A stretch of DNA of 36,464 nt from Candidatus Bathyarchaeota archaeon. GTDB taxonomy: Archaea > Thermoproteota > Bathyarchaeia > Bathyarchaeales > DTEX01. The position numbers and the translations under genes were made by a program. The stretch lies in contig JAGTQD010000008.1 of the NCBI GenBank assembly GCA_018396405.1, positions 1 through 36,464 on the forward strand, in the 5' to 3' direction. Each line of letters begins with the position of its first letter. Position 1 is the stretch's first letter. Positions 8,210 to 16,193 of the stretch are shown here, one piece after another. The notes beneath the pieces were generated by a model that was not told the DNA's origin, did not search any database, and worked only from the letters and a program-made list of their open reading frames with translations.

Positions 8210-9280
8210 ATGAGGCCATTCTTTAAGAAAGAGGACATTTTTAAGTTTAATCCCAACATACCCGAAGTTCATGCTCCGACAATTACGGAAACAAATAACG
8301 GCGACCTATTAGCAGCATGGTTTGGCGGGTCAAAAGAGGGTGCAAGCGACGTAGCAATATACTCATCTAGGTTTAATCTAGATGATGAAAAATGGAGCGA
8401 CCCTAAAATTTTAGCCGATATCCCTAAAAGATCGGATCAAAATCCGGTCTTATTTACCCACGGAGATACCATCTGGCTCTTCTTCTCCAGTCTTGAGGGC
8501 GGTGGCTCAACTAGTATAATCATGTATAAGAAAAGTCTCGATGATGGCTTTACTTGGTCTGAAGAAAAAATATTTCGAAAGAGAATGGGTCTGTGGGTTA
8601 GAAATAGACCAATCATCCTCAATAATGGTGATTTTCTACTACCAATATATGATAGGAGGGCTATGCCTAACTGCTGTTATGTTATGATTTCTGAGGATGA
8701 TGGTGAAACATGGGAAACTTATGGCCCAATAACTTCGATAACTGGATGCGCACAGGGAAATGTTGTTCAATTATCTGATGGAACATTAATGATGTATATG
8801 CGGACAAGAAGTCACCCCTTACACCAGTTCTTACACGGCCCACAAAGGCTAACCAAAATAGAGATTTCACCAGGCCAGTTTATAATAAAGAGAGAATCGC
8901 CTTCAATTGGAGGGTTTATATGGGAGTCCAGATCAAATGATAATGGAAGAACATGGAACCAATCTTCAGAGACAACAATACCAAATCCCAACAGTGGGAT
9001 CTCCCTTATAAAACTTAGAGATGGCAACCTTGTCTTAGCATTCAATGATACCCATGTTGGGCGCTCGCCGCTTAATGTTGCATTATCAACGGATGAAGGT
9101 AAAACTTGGATGTATAAAAAAGTGCTTGAAAATGGTGAGGGCGAATTCTCCTATCCTCAGCTTATCCAGTCGTCCGATGGGTTAATTCACGTTGTCTATA
9201 CGTATAGAAGACTAACAATTAGGCATGCCGTTTTCAATGAAGAATGGCTGAAAGAAAAAGAGCAATCTTTAGCGGATTAA
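8210..9280 (+). CDS. Sialidase-fold BNR-repeat protein (COG4692-like)
   Basis: Six-bladed sialidase-type propeller (356 aa) without a signal peptide. Four Asp-boxes of the form S-x-D-x-G-x-T-W are visible: SLDDGFTW, SEDDGETW, SNDNGRTW and STDEGKTW. The segment RNRPIILNNGDFLLPIYD carries an Arg typical of the sialidase active-site triad, and the opening HAPTITETNNGDLLAAWFGG is characteristic of the predicted-neuraminidase group COG4692. I start at ATG 8210, five bases after GGTGA; GTG 8201 and TTG 8198 in the same frame are alternatives. It ends 16 bases before the convergent DUF5703 gene. Members of this group near pectin or plant-glycan genes often act on sugars other than sialic acid, and archaeal sialic acid is not implied. 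Its exact reaction is unknown. Confidence 0.75.
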   Translation: MRPFFKKEDIFKFNPNIPEVHAPTITETNNGDLLAAWFGGSKEGASDVAIYSSRFNLDDEKWSDPKILADIPKRSDQNPVLFTHGDTIWLFFSSLEGGGSTSIIMYKKSLDDGFTWSEEKIFRKRMGLWVRNRPIILNNGDFLLPIYDRRAMPNCCYVMISEDDGETWETYGPITSITGCAQGNVVQLSDGTLMMYMRTRSHPLHQFLHGPQRLTKIEISPGQFIIKRESPSIGGFIWESRSNDNGRTWNQSSETTIPNPNSGISLIKLRDGNLVLAFNDTHVGRSPLNVALSTDEGKTWMYKKVLENGEGEFSYPQLIQSSDGLIHVVYTYRRLTIRHAVFNEEWLKEKEQSLAD

Positions 9281-9296
9281 TTTAAAAATTTCCCCT

Positions 9297-11513
9297 CTAA
9301 AGCATTATCACCACATCTTTTCTCCTATATTTTGGGGTGACCTTCAATTGTCTTATTTTTCCATTTTGATAAATGCATTCAATAATGGTTTTGTAAGGTG
9401 CATGAAGCTTGAATCTTACATTCCAATTTTTTGGCCATGCTGGAAAAAGAATTATCTTATCGTTAACGCATTGAAGCAACATTGCTTGTAACGCTATCAT
9501 TCCAACATTCCCATGCGTTTGGTCAGGCACCCAATCAAAGTTTGGTCCCCAGAAAGCTGGAAACCTACAATATTTGTACCTATATTTGTCAGAGAAACGC
9601 TCTATAATAAGCTCCTGCGCCTCTAATGTTAAACCTAAATAGGCGGCTTGAATAACGTCCTGCTGCCAACCTTTATTGCCTTTAAAACGTCTGCTGAAAT
9701 ATGTTTCTTGAGCAACCTCAATATTTTCTCTACCAACCCCATAAATTCTAAATGGGAACACCGCGTAAAGTTCTGGGTTCTCGCAATTTCTTGGTTTGAC
9801 ATCTTTAATTTCTTGAGCTGGAGCAAGAATGCTTTTTCCATTTTCACTCTTAACTGGAATTGGGGGCATCTCCTCAAGCAAGCGTTGCCAAAATAATCTA
9901 TTATTTTCGTCTGAGATATGCGGAGGAAGGCGTAATAGCTTATTTAACACAAAAGTTAGGCCTGCAATGTCAGGTAGAGGATTAACACAATTCCACCACG
10001 TCTCTAATGCTTGCGATGGCTCAAAGCGGATTTTTCCATTTTCATCTCGCTGATGATGTTCATCGTAAAATTGAAGAATGGCATTTGCCAGTGGGAGTAA
10101 AATCTCCTTTGCGAATTTTTCGTCTAAAGTATAAAAATAGTAATCGAGCATCATTGCGATTAACTCGATGCCTCCTTCCCAATGATATCTAATGTAACCA
10201 TTCTCTACATAAGAGACATGTTTTCCTTCTCGTTTCCACCCGTAATTGTCGAGCGCGTATGCCCCCCAAAAATATAATGTTTCGGGAAAGTATGCCCCCC
10301 TATGACCAAAGTATATTCTGACTCTTGTCTCAGCCATCGGTAGTAAAGCCAAGTACATTCTAAATAATGGTTGCATCATATCAAAGTCGCCGGACTTTAG
10401 CATTGGCCAATAAATTAGGCGAGTGTTCTGAAACCAGTAAGGTCCACCCCATCTTCGGTAATCTGCATTAAGCCCCTTCTCTTCATGATCAAAAGTAAAA
10501 ATTGAACCATTAAATTTAATTGGATAAGCGCCCAAACCAGCAATAGCATTCATAAAGCGTTGCAGAATATAGCCACGCGTAACAATTTTACAGTTTTCAT
10601 CACCATCAATATAAATCCAGCTGCGTTTCCAGAATCTTCTCCACCATTTTCTGTGAGCAGTCCTTTTATCAATTAATCTTCTCTCCTTATCAGACTCAAC
10701 AAGAATCTTGAGTTTGTTTAACCATTCGTCGAGATCCTTAGTCTGAGCGGTAAGCAGGTAGATTGAAAGAAAATGCTTTTTCCTTGGCTTAACACTCTTT
10801 AGGGTTTTTTCGTTCTCCAGGATTAATCCTTCTGCTCTGATAAGTCCACCGAATGTTCTGTTAAGTAGTGGGTCCGGAAACCAGCGTGTTATCTCCTCTA
10901 AACCTTGATTAATCATCGTCTCCATATATATCGAGACATTGTTTCTATGGCACCATACTATACAATCCTTCATTTTGGAAGATAAAACCACGTCAGGATA
11001 TTCCTTTACTGGATGGGGTGCACCTCTCATTCCATAAGCGCTCTCAATTTCTTCCTTAGATAGTTCCCTTTCCCTATTTCGCCATAGTTCAAGAATAACC
11101 TCCATGTTAACCCTCTTATTAGAGCGAGCATTCAGTCTAATAACTGGCTGATCAACATCGACCCATATCAAAATGTTAATCTTCATTTCTTCTTTTACGC
11201 ATGAAATTTCAATTTCTCCCCTCGCTAAGTTTAAAATCTGGTTAAAAGATGAATAATTATTAAACGGATTTGGTGCAAATTTTATGCGTACTTTTCCAAC
11301 CTTCACTAATCTTGCATTTTCATCCCATGCATCAGTCTTACTTATATATAGAAGAAGATCACCTCCTTCCTCAACCCAAACATTAAGCCCTACATCACCG
11401 TTACCAAGAGGCATCGACTCAGAAGAAGATTTAGATGGTTTAGTCCATATTAGCAGTTTTCTTTCTAAGTCAAAAATCGATTCATCTATATTGTTCGAAT
11501 GAGACATCATCAT
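9297..11513 (-). CDS. DUF5703-domain (alpha/alpha)6 glycosidase-like protein
   Basis: Large cytoplasmic protein (738 aa). The N-terminal beta domain has the DUF5703 signature: MPLGNGDVGLNVWVEEGGDL (about residues 31-50) followed by LLYISKTDAWDENARLVKVG. The central and C-terminal parts are a helical toroid with aromatic, acid-rich loops, for example YWFQNTRLIYWPMLKSGDFD and HWEGGIELIAMMLDYYFYT, resembling GH95 and GH65 relatives. Such proteins are annotated in plant-glycan loci and are suspected fucosidases or galactosidases, but DUF5703 itself is largely uncharacterised. The start is the first of three consecutive ATGs. A minus-strand TATA-like element at 11543-11553 would give a leader of roughly ten bases. 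It is divergent from the epimerase-like gene, so the two may be co-controlled from 11514-11638. Confidence 0.75.
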   Translation of the reverse strand: MMMSHSNNIDESIFDLERKLLIWTKPSKSSSESMPLGNGDVGLNVWVEEGGDLLLYISKTDAWDENARLVKVGKVRIKFAPNPFNNYSSFNQILNLARGEIEISCVKEEMKINILIWVDVDQPVIRLNARSNKRVNMEVILELWRNRERELSKEEIESAYGMRGAPHPVKEYPDVVLSSKMKDCIVWCHRNNVSIYMETMINQGLEEITRWFPDPLLNRTFGGLIRAEGLILENEKTLKSVKPRKKHFLSIYLLTAQTKDLDEWLNKLKILVESDKERRLIDKRTAHRKWWRRFWKRSWIYIDGDENCKIVTRGYILQRFMNAIAGLGAYPIKFNGSIFTFDHEEKGLNADYRRWGGPYWFQNTRLIYWPMLKSGDFDMMQPLFRMYLALLPMAETRVRIYFGHRGAYFPETLYFWGAYALDNYGWKREGKHVSYVENGYIRYHWEGGIELIAMMLDYYFYTLDEKFAKEILLPLANAILQFYDEHHQRDENGKIRFEPSQALETWWNCVNPLPDIAGLTFVLNKLLRLPPHISDENNRLFWQRLLEEMPPIPVKSENGKSILAPAQEIKDVKPRNCENPELYAVFPFRIYGVGRENIEVAQETYFSRRFKGNKGWQQDVIQAAYLGLTLEAQELIIERFSDKYRYKYCRFPAFWGPNFDWVPDQTHGNVGMIALQAMLLQCVNDKIILFPAWPKNWNVRFKLHAPYKTIIECIYQNGKIRQLKVTPKYRRKDVVIML

Positions 11514-11542
11514 TGATCCTTTTTAGTTAAGGAAATTCATCG

Positions 11543-11553
11543 ATTTAATATTT
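11543..11553 (-). promoter_or_regulatory. TATA-like box for the DUF5703 gene
   Basis: The minus strand reads AAATATTAAAT, with its centre about 35 bases upstream of the ATG at 11513. A transcript start near 11523 would leave a short leader containing AAAAGGATC. Confidence 0.45.
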
Positions 11554-11582
11554 TTGGAAAAAATCAGACCTTCATTGAGGAA

Positions 11583-11593
11583 ACTATAAATAG
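11583..11593 (+). promoter_or_regulatory. TATA box for the epimerase-like gene
   Basis: The sequence ACTATAAATAG predicts a transcript start near 11613. That leaves a leader of about 26 bases that includes the ribosome site GGTGAT at 11629-11634. Confidence 0.5.
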
Positions 11594-11638
11594 TGCTAGG
11601 TAACTCCAAAAATAAAATGCACGGCTTGGTGATCTTTA

Positions 11639-12442
11639 TTGTTTAGATTGGCATGCTGTATGCGAGCTACCCCGGAAAACCTTGAGGTTCTCTCGAAACT
11701 TAACTTCTATGGTATAGAGATTCCAGCTTCCGTGCAATTAAATCCTTATATTATTTCTAAAGAAGAGCGAGAAAAAATAAGAAGCATGGTCGAATCTTTT
11801 GATCTCAAAATAGTTGCAGCAAACGTAATTTATCCGAGGGAGATGCGGCATGTCGCTGAAGATGAAAATGTTAGACAAAAAAGCATCGAATATACATGGA
11901 AGCTGGCGGAAGCAGCCGCCGATATAGATTGCAGGATACTAGTTTGGGGTTCATCTTTCGCAAGAAATATACCGCCAGATATGCCATTTGATGTTGGAAG
12001 AGAAAGAAATTTGGCGATTCTTAAAGAGGCTGAAAAAGCTGGACAAGAATATGGTGTTATATTCGCTATAGAACCACTTTCTAAAAGGGAAAGCAACTTT
12101 ATAAATACTGTTATAGAGGCATATGAGGTAGCGGAGTCAATAGGCGCGAATTATCTTATGGTTTTAGCTGACTTAAGACACATGATTCGAGAGGAAGAAA
12201 GCGTTCTCGATTCACTAAGAAAAGTCTCTAAACGTTTAGTGCATGTTCATATTGCTGATGAAAATTCACGTGTTCCAGGTAAAGGCGTATTAGACTTTAC
12301 CAAGATATTAAAGGTTCTAGAAGAAATAGGCTATAAAGGCTGTCTTTCGATTGAGTCCAGAATAGAAGGTAACGTTATGGAAGAACTTGCATTTGCCAAA
12401 AGATATCTTGAATCCTCATATGCTAAAATCTTTGCTCCTTAA
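11639..12442 (+). CDS. Sugar 3-epimerase/isomerase-like TIM-barrel protein (AP endonuclease 2 family)
   Basis: Xylose-isomerase-like TIM barrel (267 aa) that probably epimerises a ketose or ketose phosphate. Four metal ligands can be placed: E145 (AIEPLSKRE), D178 (VLADLRHM), H204 (HVHIAD) and E239 (LSIES). Their spacings of 33, 26 and 35 equal those of the manganese ligands E152, D185, H211 and E246 in D-tagatose/D-psicose 3-epimerases. H181 after D178 also fits. The start is TTG 11639, five bases after GGTGAT. The gene stands alone on its strand, between the divergent DUF5703 gene and the surface module. Hydroxypyruvate isomerase or inosose dehydratase relatives share the fold, so the substrate is uncertain. 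A 3-epimerase would fit the isomerase and kinase at 2942-5935. Confidence 0.75.
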   Translation: MFRLACCMRATPENLEVLSKLNFYGIEIPASVQLNPYIISKEEREKIRSMVESFDLKIVAANVIYPREMRHVAEDENVRQKSIEYTWKLAEAAADIDCRILVWGSSFARNIPPDMPFDVGRERNLAILKEAEKAGQEYGVIFAIEPLSKRESNFINTVIEAYEVAESIGANYLMVLADLRHMIREEESVLDSLRKVSKRLVHVHIADENSRVPGKGVLDFTKILKVLEEIGYKGCLSIESRIEGNVMEELAFAKRYLESSYAKIFAP

Positions 12443-12511
12443 TGCTGCCAAAATTAATTGTTTAGCTAAGAAAACAATTAGTTTATAATGCCCCATTATT
12501 TTTAGTCTCAA

Positions 12512-12524
12512 AAATTAATATATG
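12512..12524 (+). promoter_or_regulatory. TATA-like box upstream of the first propeller gene
   Basis: AAATTAATATATG, centred near 12518, predicts a transcript start near 12543. That is immediately before the ATG of the 30-codon mini-ORF and about 90 bases before the propeller start. Confidence 0.45.
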
Positions 12525-12543
12525 TGATAAGGAAAGGATTATT

Positions 12544-12636
12544 ATGTTTCGTCTTTATGAAAAGACCAGCAAATACTCAAGTCCGAAAAATTTAAAAGAG
12601 ATAATTTTGAAAATATCTGGTGAGGAAGATCCATGA
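12544..12636 (+). CDS. Possible 30-aa leader peptide coupled to the propeller gene
   Basis: A short reading frame of 30 codons (MFRLYEKTSKYSSP at its start, ending SGEEDP) begins at the predicted transcript start and ends in an ATGA overlap with the propeller gene's ATG at 12633. AAGGAT lies five bases upstream of its own ATG, and the ribosome site for the propeller gene (GGTGAGG, 12619-12625) lies inside it. This arrangement is what a translated, coupled leader would show. A frame this short in AT-rich DNA can also occur by chance, and the peptide has no recognised family. Confidence 0.3.
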   Translation: MFRLYEKTSKYSSPKNLKEIILKISGEEDP

Positions 12637-14522
12637 AGAGAAAGTTCTCTCTATTATATATAACCCTATTGATAATCTTCTGTCTCCTCCTTTCGTCACA
12701 ATCTAACTTCTTTATGAAGGCACGAGGTACTCAGGGTTCATGGCCTTGCTTCATGAATAACTTAGCTAACACTGGGTATGCTGAAGAAGTCTCTCCACGA
12801 ACGGCGAACTTAATGTGGAATCGGACCGTGGGCAATATAGAGAGTGGATGTGCCATTTACAATAATTTTGTTTATGTCACTACAACAAATACTCAAGCAG
12901 TTTACGCATTAAATCTGGAGACAGGTGAAGTTATATGGTCTACTCCAATCGGAAGGACTATGCGTTGTGTTCCGGCTATTGCTGATGGAAAAGTGTTTGT
13001 TGCTGATGAAAGCGGATATATAATATGCCTAAATGCAAGTGATGGTAGTGTAATCTGGGAAATTCAGCTATCCTCTCAGTCTATATCACGCGCTCATCCA
13101 AAGGTTGTTGGAGGAATGGTTTTAATCGGTTGCTATGATGGGTATCTATATGCTCTTAATGCCTCACCAGTAAATATGCCTCTTGAGAATAGAATCATAT
13201 GGAAGTTTAAGACTGGTGGTCAGATAAGGGGCGCGCCAGCTATCGTGGATGGCAAGGTCTACATAGGGTCAAATGATGATTATATTTATTGCATTAGTCT
13301 CAGCAGTGGCGAGGAGATATGGAGGTTTAAGACTGGTGGAGATATTCGTGGGTCACCTACAGTTGCTTATGGTAAAGTTTACGTTGGATCATTTGATTGT
13401 TATGTTTATGCGTTTGACATGAATACTGGAAGAATGATATGGAATTTCACAACAGGAAATAGAGTTAGTGGGACCCCGGCAGCCGCTTACGGTAAGATTT
13501 ATATTGGATCACAAGATAACTGGATCTACTGTCTCGACGCCGAAACAGGAGCCTTAAAATGGAAATTTGAGACCAAAGGGCTTGAATATAATTCTCCAGC
13601 GGTCGCCAACGGACTCGTGTACATGGGTTCAAAGGATAAATCAATCTATTGCCTTAACGCCGAAACAGGAGAGCTTGTCTGGAAATATGAGACTGGAGGT
13701 GAGATTCGGGGTGCACCTGCAATTGTTAACGGTATACTTGTAGTCGGCTCGTTTGGTGATGGTAACGTCTACGCGTTCAGTGATGTTCCTGCCATCAATA
13801 AAACTCTAGTTGTTGAAGTTCTCTGGTCTGATGGTAGTGGGATAGCTGGAACTGAGGTTACCGTTAATAGCAAATCAGCCCTTACTAATTCTTCCGGTAT
13901 AGTTACCTTTACGCTTCCCATTGGATCATACAATCTGACGGTTAAACATAATGGACTCCTCCTTGTTTCAAGGAGTATAGATTTAAATGATAATATGAAA
14001 ATAACAATAAACGTGCCCAAGAAAATAACTCTTAATGTTGAAGTTCTTTGGACTGATGGAAGCGGAGTATCTGAAGCCATGGTTGAAATTGACAGCTTAT
14101 CAGCTTTCACAAATACTTCTGGAAAAGCTACATTCAGTCTCGATCCTGGGTTATATAATTTAACGATAAAGTATTTAGGATTTACTCTAGAATCCCGAAT
14201 AATAGAGCTTACAAAAGATACAACCATAGGCGTTATCAAAGATAAAGGACCCTTTGAGCTCATAGTAAGTCTAAGAAACCAGGTTGCGTATTTAGAGAGT
14301 GAGAGAAAAACCCTAGAAGAGCAAGTTAATAGCTTAACAAGCCAGGTTAACAGCCTAAATAATCAGATAGATAGCTTGAACAGTCAAATTAAAAGCTTGC
14401 AATCTCAAGTCGCAAATAATCTCTACATGGGGCTTGGAGCTGGCATAGTTATTGGATTGATAGTGGGAATAGGCATCGGCTTACTGATGTTTAAGAAGCC
14501 AAGCCTCCCTTCCACTCCTTAA
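12633..14522 (+). CDS. Surface PQQ-type beta-propeller with tandem Ig-like domains, coiled coil and C-terminal anchor
   Basis: Membrane-anchored extracellular protein (629 aa). A signal peptide (residues 1-30) precedes about seven or eight PQQ-like blades (35-388) with the repeating pattern of Y-x-L-N-x-x-T-G-E-x-x-W-K-F followed by a glycine-rich turn. Two near-identical 75-residue carboxypeptidase-regulatory-like Ig domains (391-540) follow, then a coiled coil with Q-V-N-S-L heptads (about 545-595), a glycine-rich membrane helix and a short basic tail. It lacks quinoprotein dehydrogenase features; such propellers usually act as binding or scaffold modules, like BamB. The ATG at 12633 has GGTGAGG seven bases upstream. 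It lies 63 bases before a surface pectate lyase, which suggests it binds or positions pectic polysaccharide at the cell surface; that role is inference. Confidence 0.8.
   Translation: MKRKFSLLYITLLIIFCLLLSSQSNFFMKARGTQGSWPCFMNNLANTGYAEEVSPRTANLMWNRTVGNIESGCAIYNNFVYVTTTNTQAVYALNLETGEVIWSTPIGRTMRCVPAIADGKVFVADESGYIICLNASDGSVIWEIQLSSQSISRAHPKVVGGMVLIGCYDGYLYALNASPVNMPLENRIIWKFKTGGQIRGAPAIVDGKVYIGSNDDYIYCISLSSGEEIWRFKTGGDIRGSPTVAYGKVYVGSFDCYVYAFDMNTGRMIWNFTTGNRVSGTPAAAYGKIYIGSQDNWIYCLDAETGALKWKFETKGLEYNSPAVANGLVYMGSKDKSIYCLNAETGELVWKYETGGEIRGAPAIVNGILVVGSFGDGNVYAFSDVPAINKTLVVEVLWSDGSGIAGTEVTVNSKSALTNSSGIVTFTLPIGSYNLTVKHNGLLLVSRSIDLNDNMKITINVPKKITLNVEVLWTDGSGVSEAMVEIDSLSAFTNTSGKATFSLDPGLYNLTIKYLGFTLESRIIELTKDTTIGVIKDKGPFELIVSLRNQVAYLESERKTLEEQVNSLTSQVNSLNNQIDSLNSQIKSLQSQVANNLYMGLGAGIVIGLIVGIGIGLLMFKKPSLPSTP
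13803..14252 (+). repeat. Tandem 225-bp repeat encoding two Ig-like domains
   Basis: Units 13803-14027 and 14028-14252 are in register (75 codons each). Both encode T-L-x-V-E-V-L-W-x-D-G-S-G and, later, Y-N-L-T-[VI]-K. The DNA has diverged, so this is an old in-gene duplication. Confidence 0.8.
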
Positions 14523-14585
14523 TTATTTCTCTTTTTAAAAAATCTTATACTTGTGAAGATATGTATGGTATTGAGGTGAAAACCG

Positions 14586-16103
14586 GTGAAACTTCACCGT
14601 CTAGTTATTCTCATCGTAATAGTTCTCATGGTCTTCTCTGTCTTATTTTTTCTTACAAAGATGCCAGTGAGCACACATGTAGAAACAGTAAGCTATGAGT
14701 GGTCATATAGAGGTTTTTCCGTTGGATATTTACTAGCTGAAAGAGAAGGTTTTGGTCGAAGTGTAACTGGTGGGCTTGGTGGTAAAGTTTATCATGTGAC
14801 TACGCTTGCTGAGAGCGGGCCGGGAAGTCTCAGGGATGCGGCTGAATCTAGTGAACCTCTCTGGATAGTGTTTGATGTTAACGGAACAATAAATCTCTCA
14901 AAACCAATAAACGTCAAATCACATAAAACGATTGATGGGAGGGGAGCTCAAATAACTATTTCTGGATACGGTTTTTCGATTAATGGCGCCTCAAATGTAA
15001 TAATTGTTAACCTACGTTTTGATACCGCTAAAGAGCCAGGTATAGACGCCATAGAAATTAGAGGTTCAAATAATGTGTGGATACATCACTGCGACATAAC
15101 AAATTATTCGGATGGCGGGATAGACATAGTTAGGCAATCAACTAATATAACAATTTCATGGTGTAGATTTTGGAATCATGACAAAGTTATGCTGATTGGC
15201 AATGATCCCTCGGCAACAGCTGATGAAGTAATATGTGTGACGCTTCACCATAATTTCTTCTTTAGGACTGTCCAACGGAACCCAAGGCTCAGATTTGGAA
15301 AAGTAGATGTCTACAATAATTATTATTATGGGTGGCAAGCTAGCGCTGCCATAGCGGTAGCAATGCATGGCCAAATATTGCTTGAAGCCAACATAATTGA
15401 GGCTGAGGATAGAAAAACCTTTATTTCTTCAACAGCTGGTTCAGATCCAGAAGAAGGATATATCAAGATGATTAACAATCTTCTCTTAAACGGTGCAGTT
15501 GCCAAGGAGAATAAACCTGAAAAAGTGTTTAGACGCGAAGATTATTATACAGCAAATATAGAGCCTGCGAGTGAAGCATTAAAGGAAAGGATAATGGCAT
15601 TCGCTGGAGTGGATTTTCCAGCTGAAGCGAGAATAATGAAGGATCACAAGCTTATTATGGAGGATTTTCGTTGGAAAGAAATTATGGGAGATCCAATAAA
15701 TGTGGGGGTATCAATAAAATTATACGCCATTGTTCCACCATATAGAAGCCCATCTGAGAAAGCGGTTATCTATGAGTGGAATTTTGGAGATGGAAATATT
15801 ATAGAAACAAAATCTTTCTCGATTTCTTATGTCTATAGCAGCCCAGGAAACTATACTCTTAAAGTATCTCTGAAGGATCAAAATGGTGTCCTACTAAAGA
15901 CAATTTATGCTAATGCTAGAGTGATAAGCTCGTCCTCTAATGGATTGAACTCAAGTTCAAGCACAGCGGATCGTGACATAGGCTCAGAAAATAATTTTTT
16001 CATACTTATATCAGTCATCTTGCTTTTCATTGCGGTGACAGCTATTTTTATGGCATCTTCTCGCAGAAAATATTGGTTTAGTAATCCTCGTTCAAGAACA
16101 TAA
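14586..16103 (+). CDS. Surface pectate lyase (PL1) with PKD domain and C-terminal anchor, copy A
   Basis: Extracellular lyase (505 aa) that should cut polygalacturonate by beta-elimination. An N-terminal hydrophobic signal or anchor (residues 5-25) precedes a PL1 beta-helix (about 45-330). Calcium-site acids are D176 and D180 (SDGGIDIV); the conserved K200 lies in FWNHDKVMLIG; R231, R234 and R236 lie in QRNPRLRFGK, the catalytic Arg region of PelC. A PKD domain with EWNFGDG follows (about 370-445), then a Ser-rich linker, one membrane helix and a basic tail. The GTG start at 14586 has GAGGTG seven bases upstream. It lies between the propeller and the OPT-like gene. The beta-helix is clearly paralogous to the lyase at 29794-31551, but the two differ in how they are anchored. 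Confidence 0.88.
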   Translation: MKLHRLVILIVIVLMVFSVLFFLTKMPVSTHVETVSYEWSYRGFSVGYLLAEREGFGRSVTGGLGGKVYHVTTLAESGPGSLRDAAESSEPLWIVFDVNGTINLSKPINVKSHKTIDGRGAQITISGYGFSINGASNVIIVNLRFDTAKEPGIDAIEIRGSNNVWIHHCDITNYSDGGIDIVRQSTNITISWCRFWNHDKVMLIGNDPSATADEVICVTLHHNFFFRTVQRNPRLRFGKVDVYNNYYYGWQASAAIAVAMHGQILLEANIIEAEDRKTFISSTAGSDPEEGYIKMINNLLLNGAVAKENKPEKVFRREDYYTANIEPASEALKERIMAFAGVDFPAEARIMKDHKLIMEDFRWKEIMGDPINVGVSIKLYAIVPPYRSPSEKAVIYEWNFGDGNIIETKSFSISYVYSSPGNYTLKVSLKDQNGVLLKTIYANARVISSSSNGLNSSSSTADRDIGSENNFFILISVILLFIAVTAIFMASSRRKYWFSNPRSRT

Positions 16104-16145
16104 CAATCTCTAGGCAAATATTTGCTTTTCTGCTTTAACGCGTAA

Positions 16146-16157
16146 TTTTTAAATAAG
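16146..16157 (+). promoter_or_regulatory. TATA-like box upstream of the first OPT-like gene
   Basis: TTTTTAAATAAG predicts a transcript start near 16176. It would serve the two-gene unit of OPT-like protein plus permease. Confidence 0.45.
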
Positions 16158-16193
16158 GAGTCTAAGGGATATTTATTAATGAGAGGGAGTCTC

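Noticed and set aside
8210-9280. Sialic acid metabolism
   Set aside because: Asp-boxes show the sialidase fold, but no sialic acid lyase, kinase or transporter is nearby and the surroundings concern pectin-type sugars.
13769-14263. 164-codon minus-strand frame within the first propeller gene
   Set aside because: It lies wholly antisense to the Ig-repeat region, mirrors that repeat, and has no ribosome site or family.
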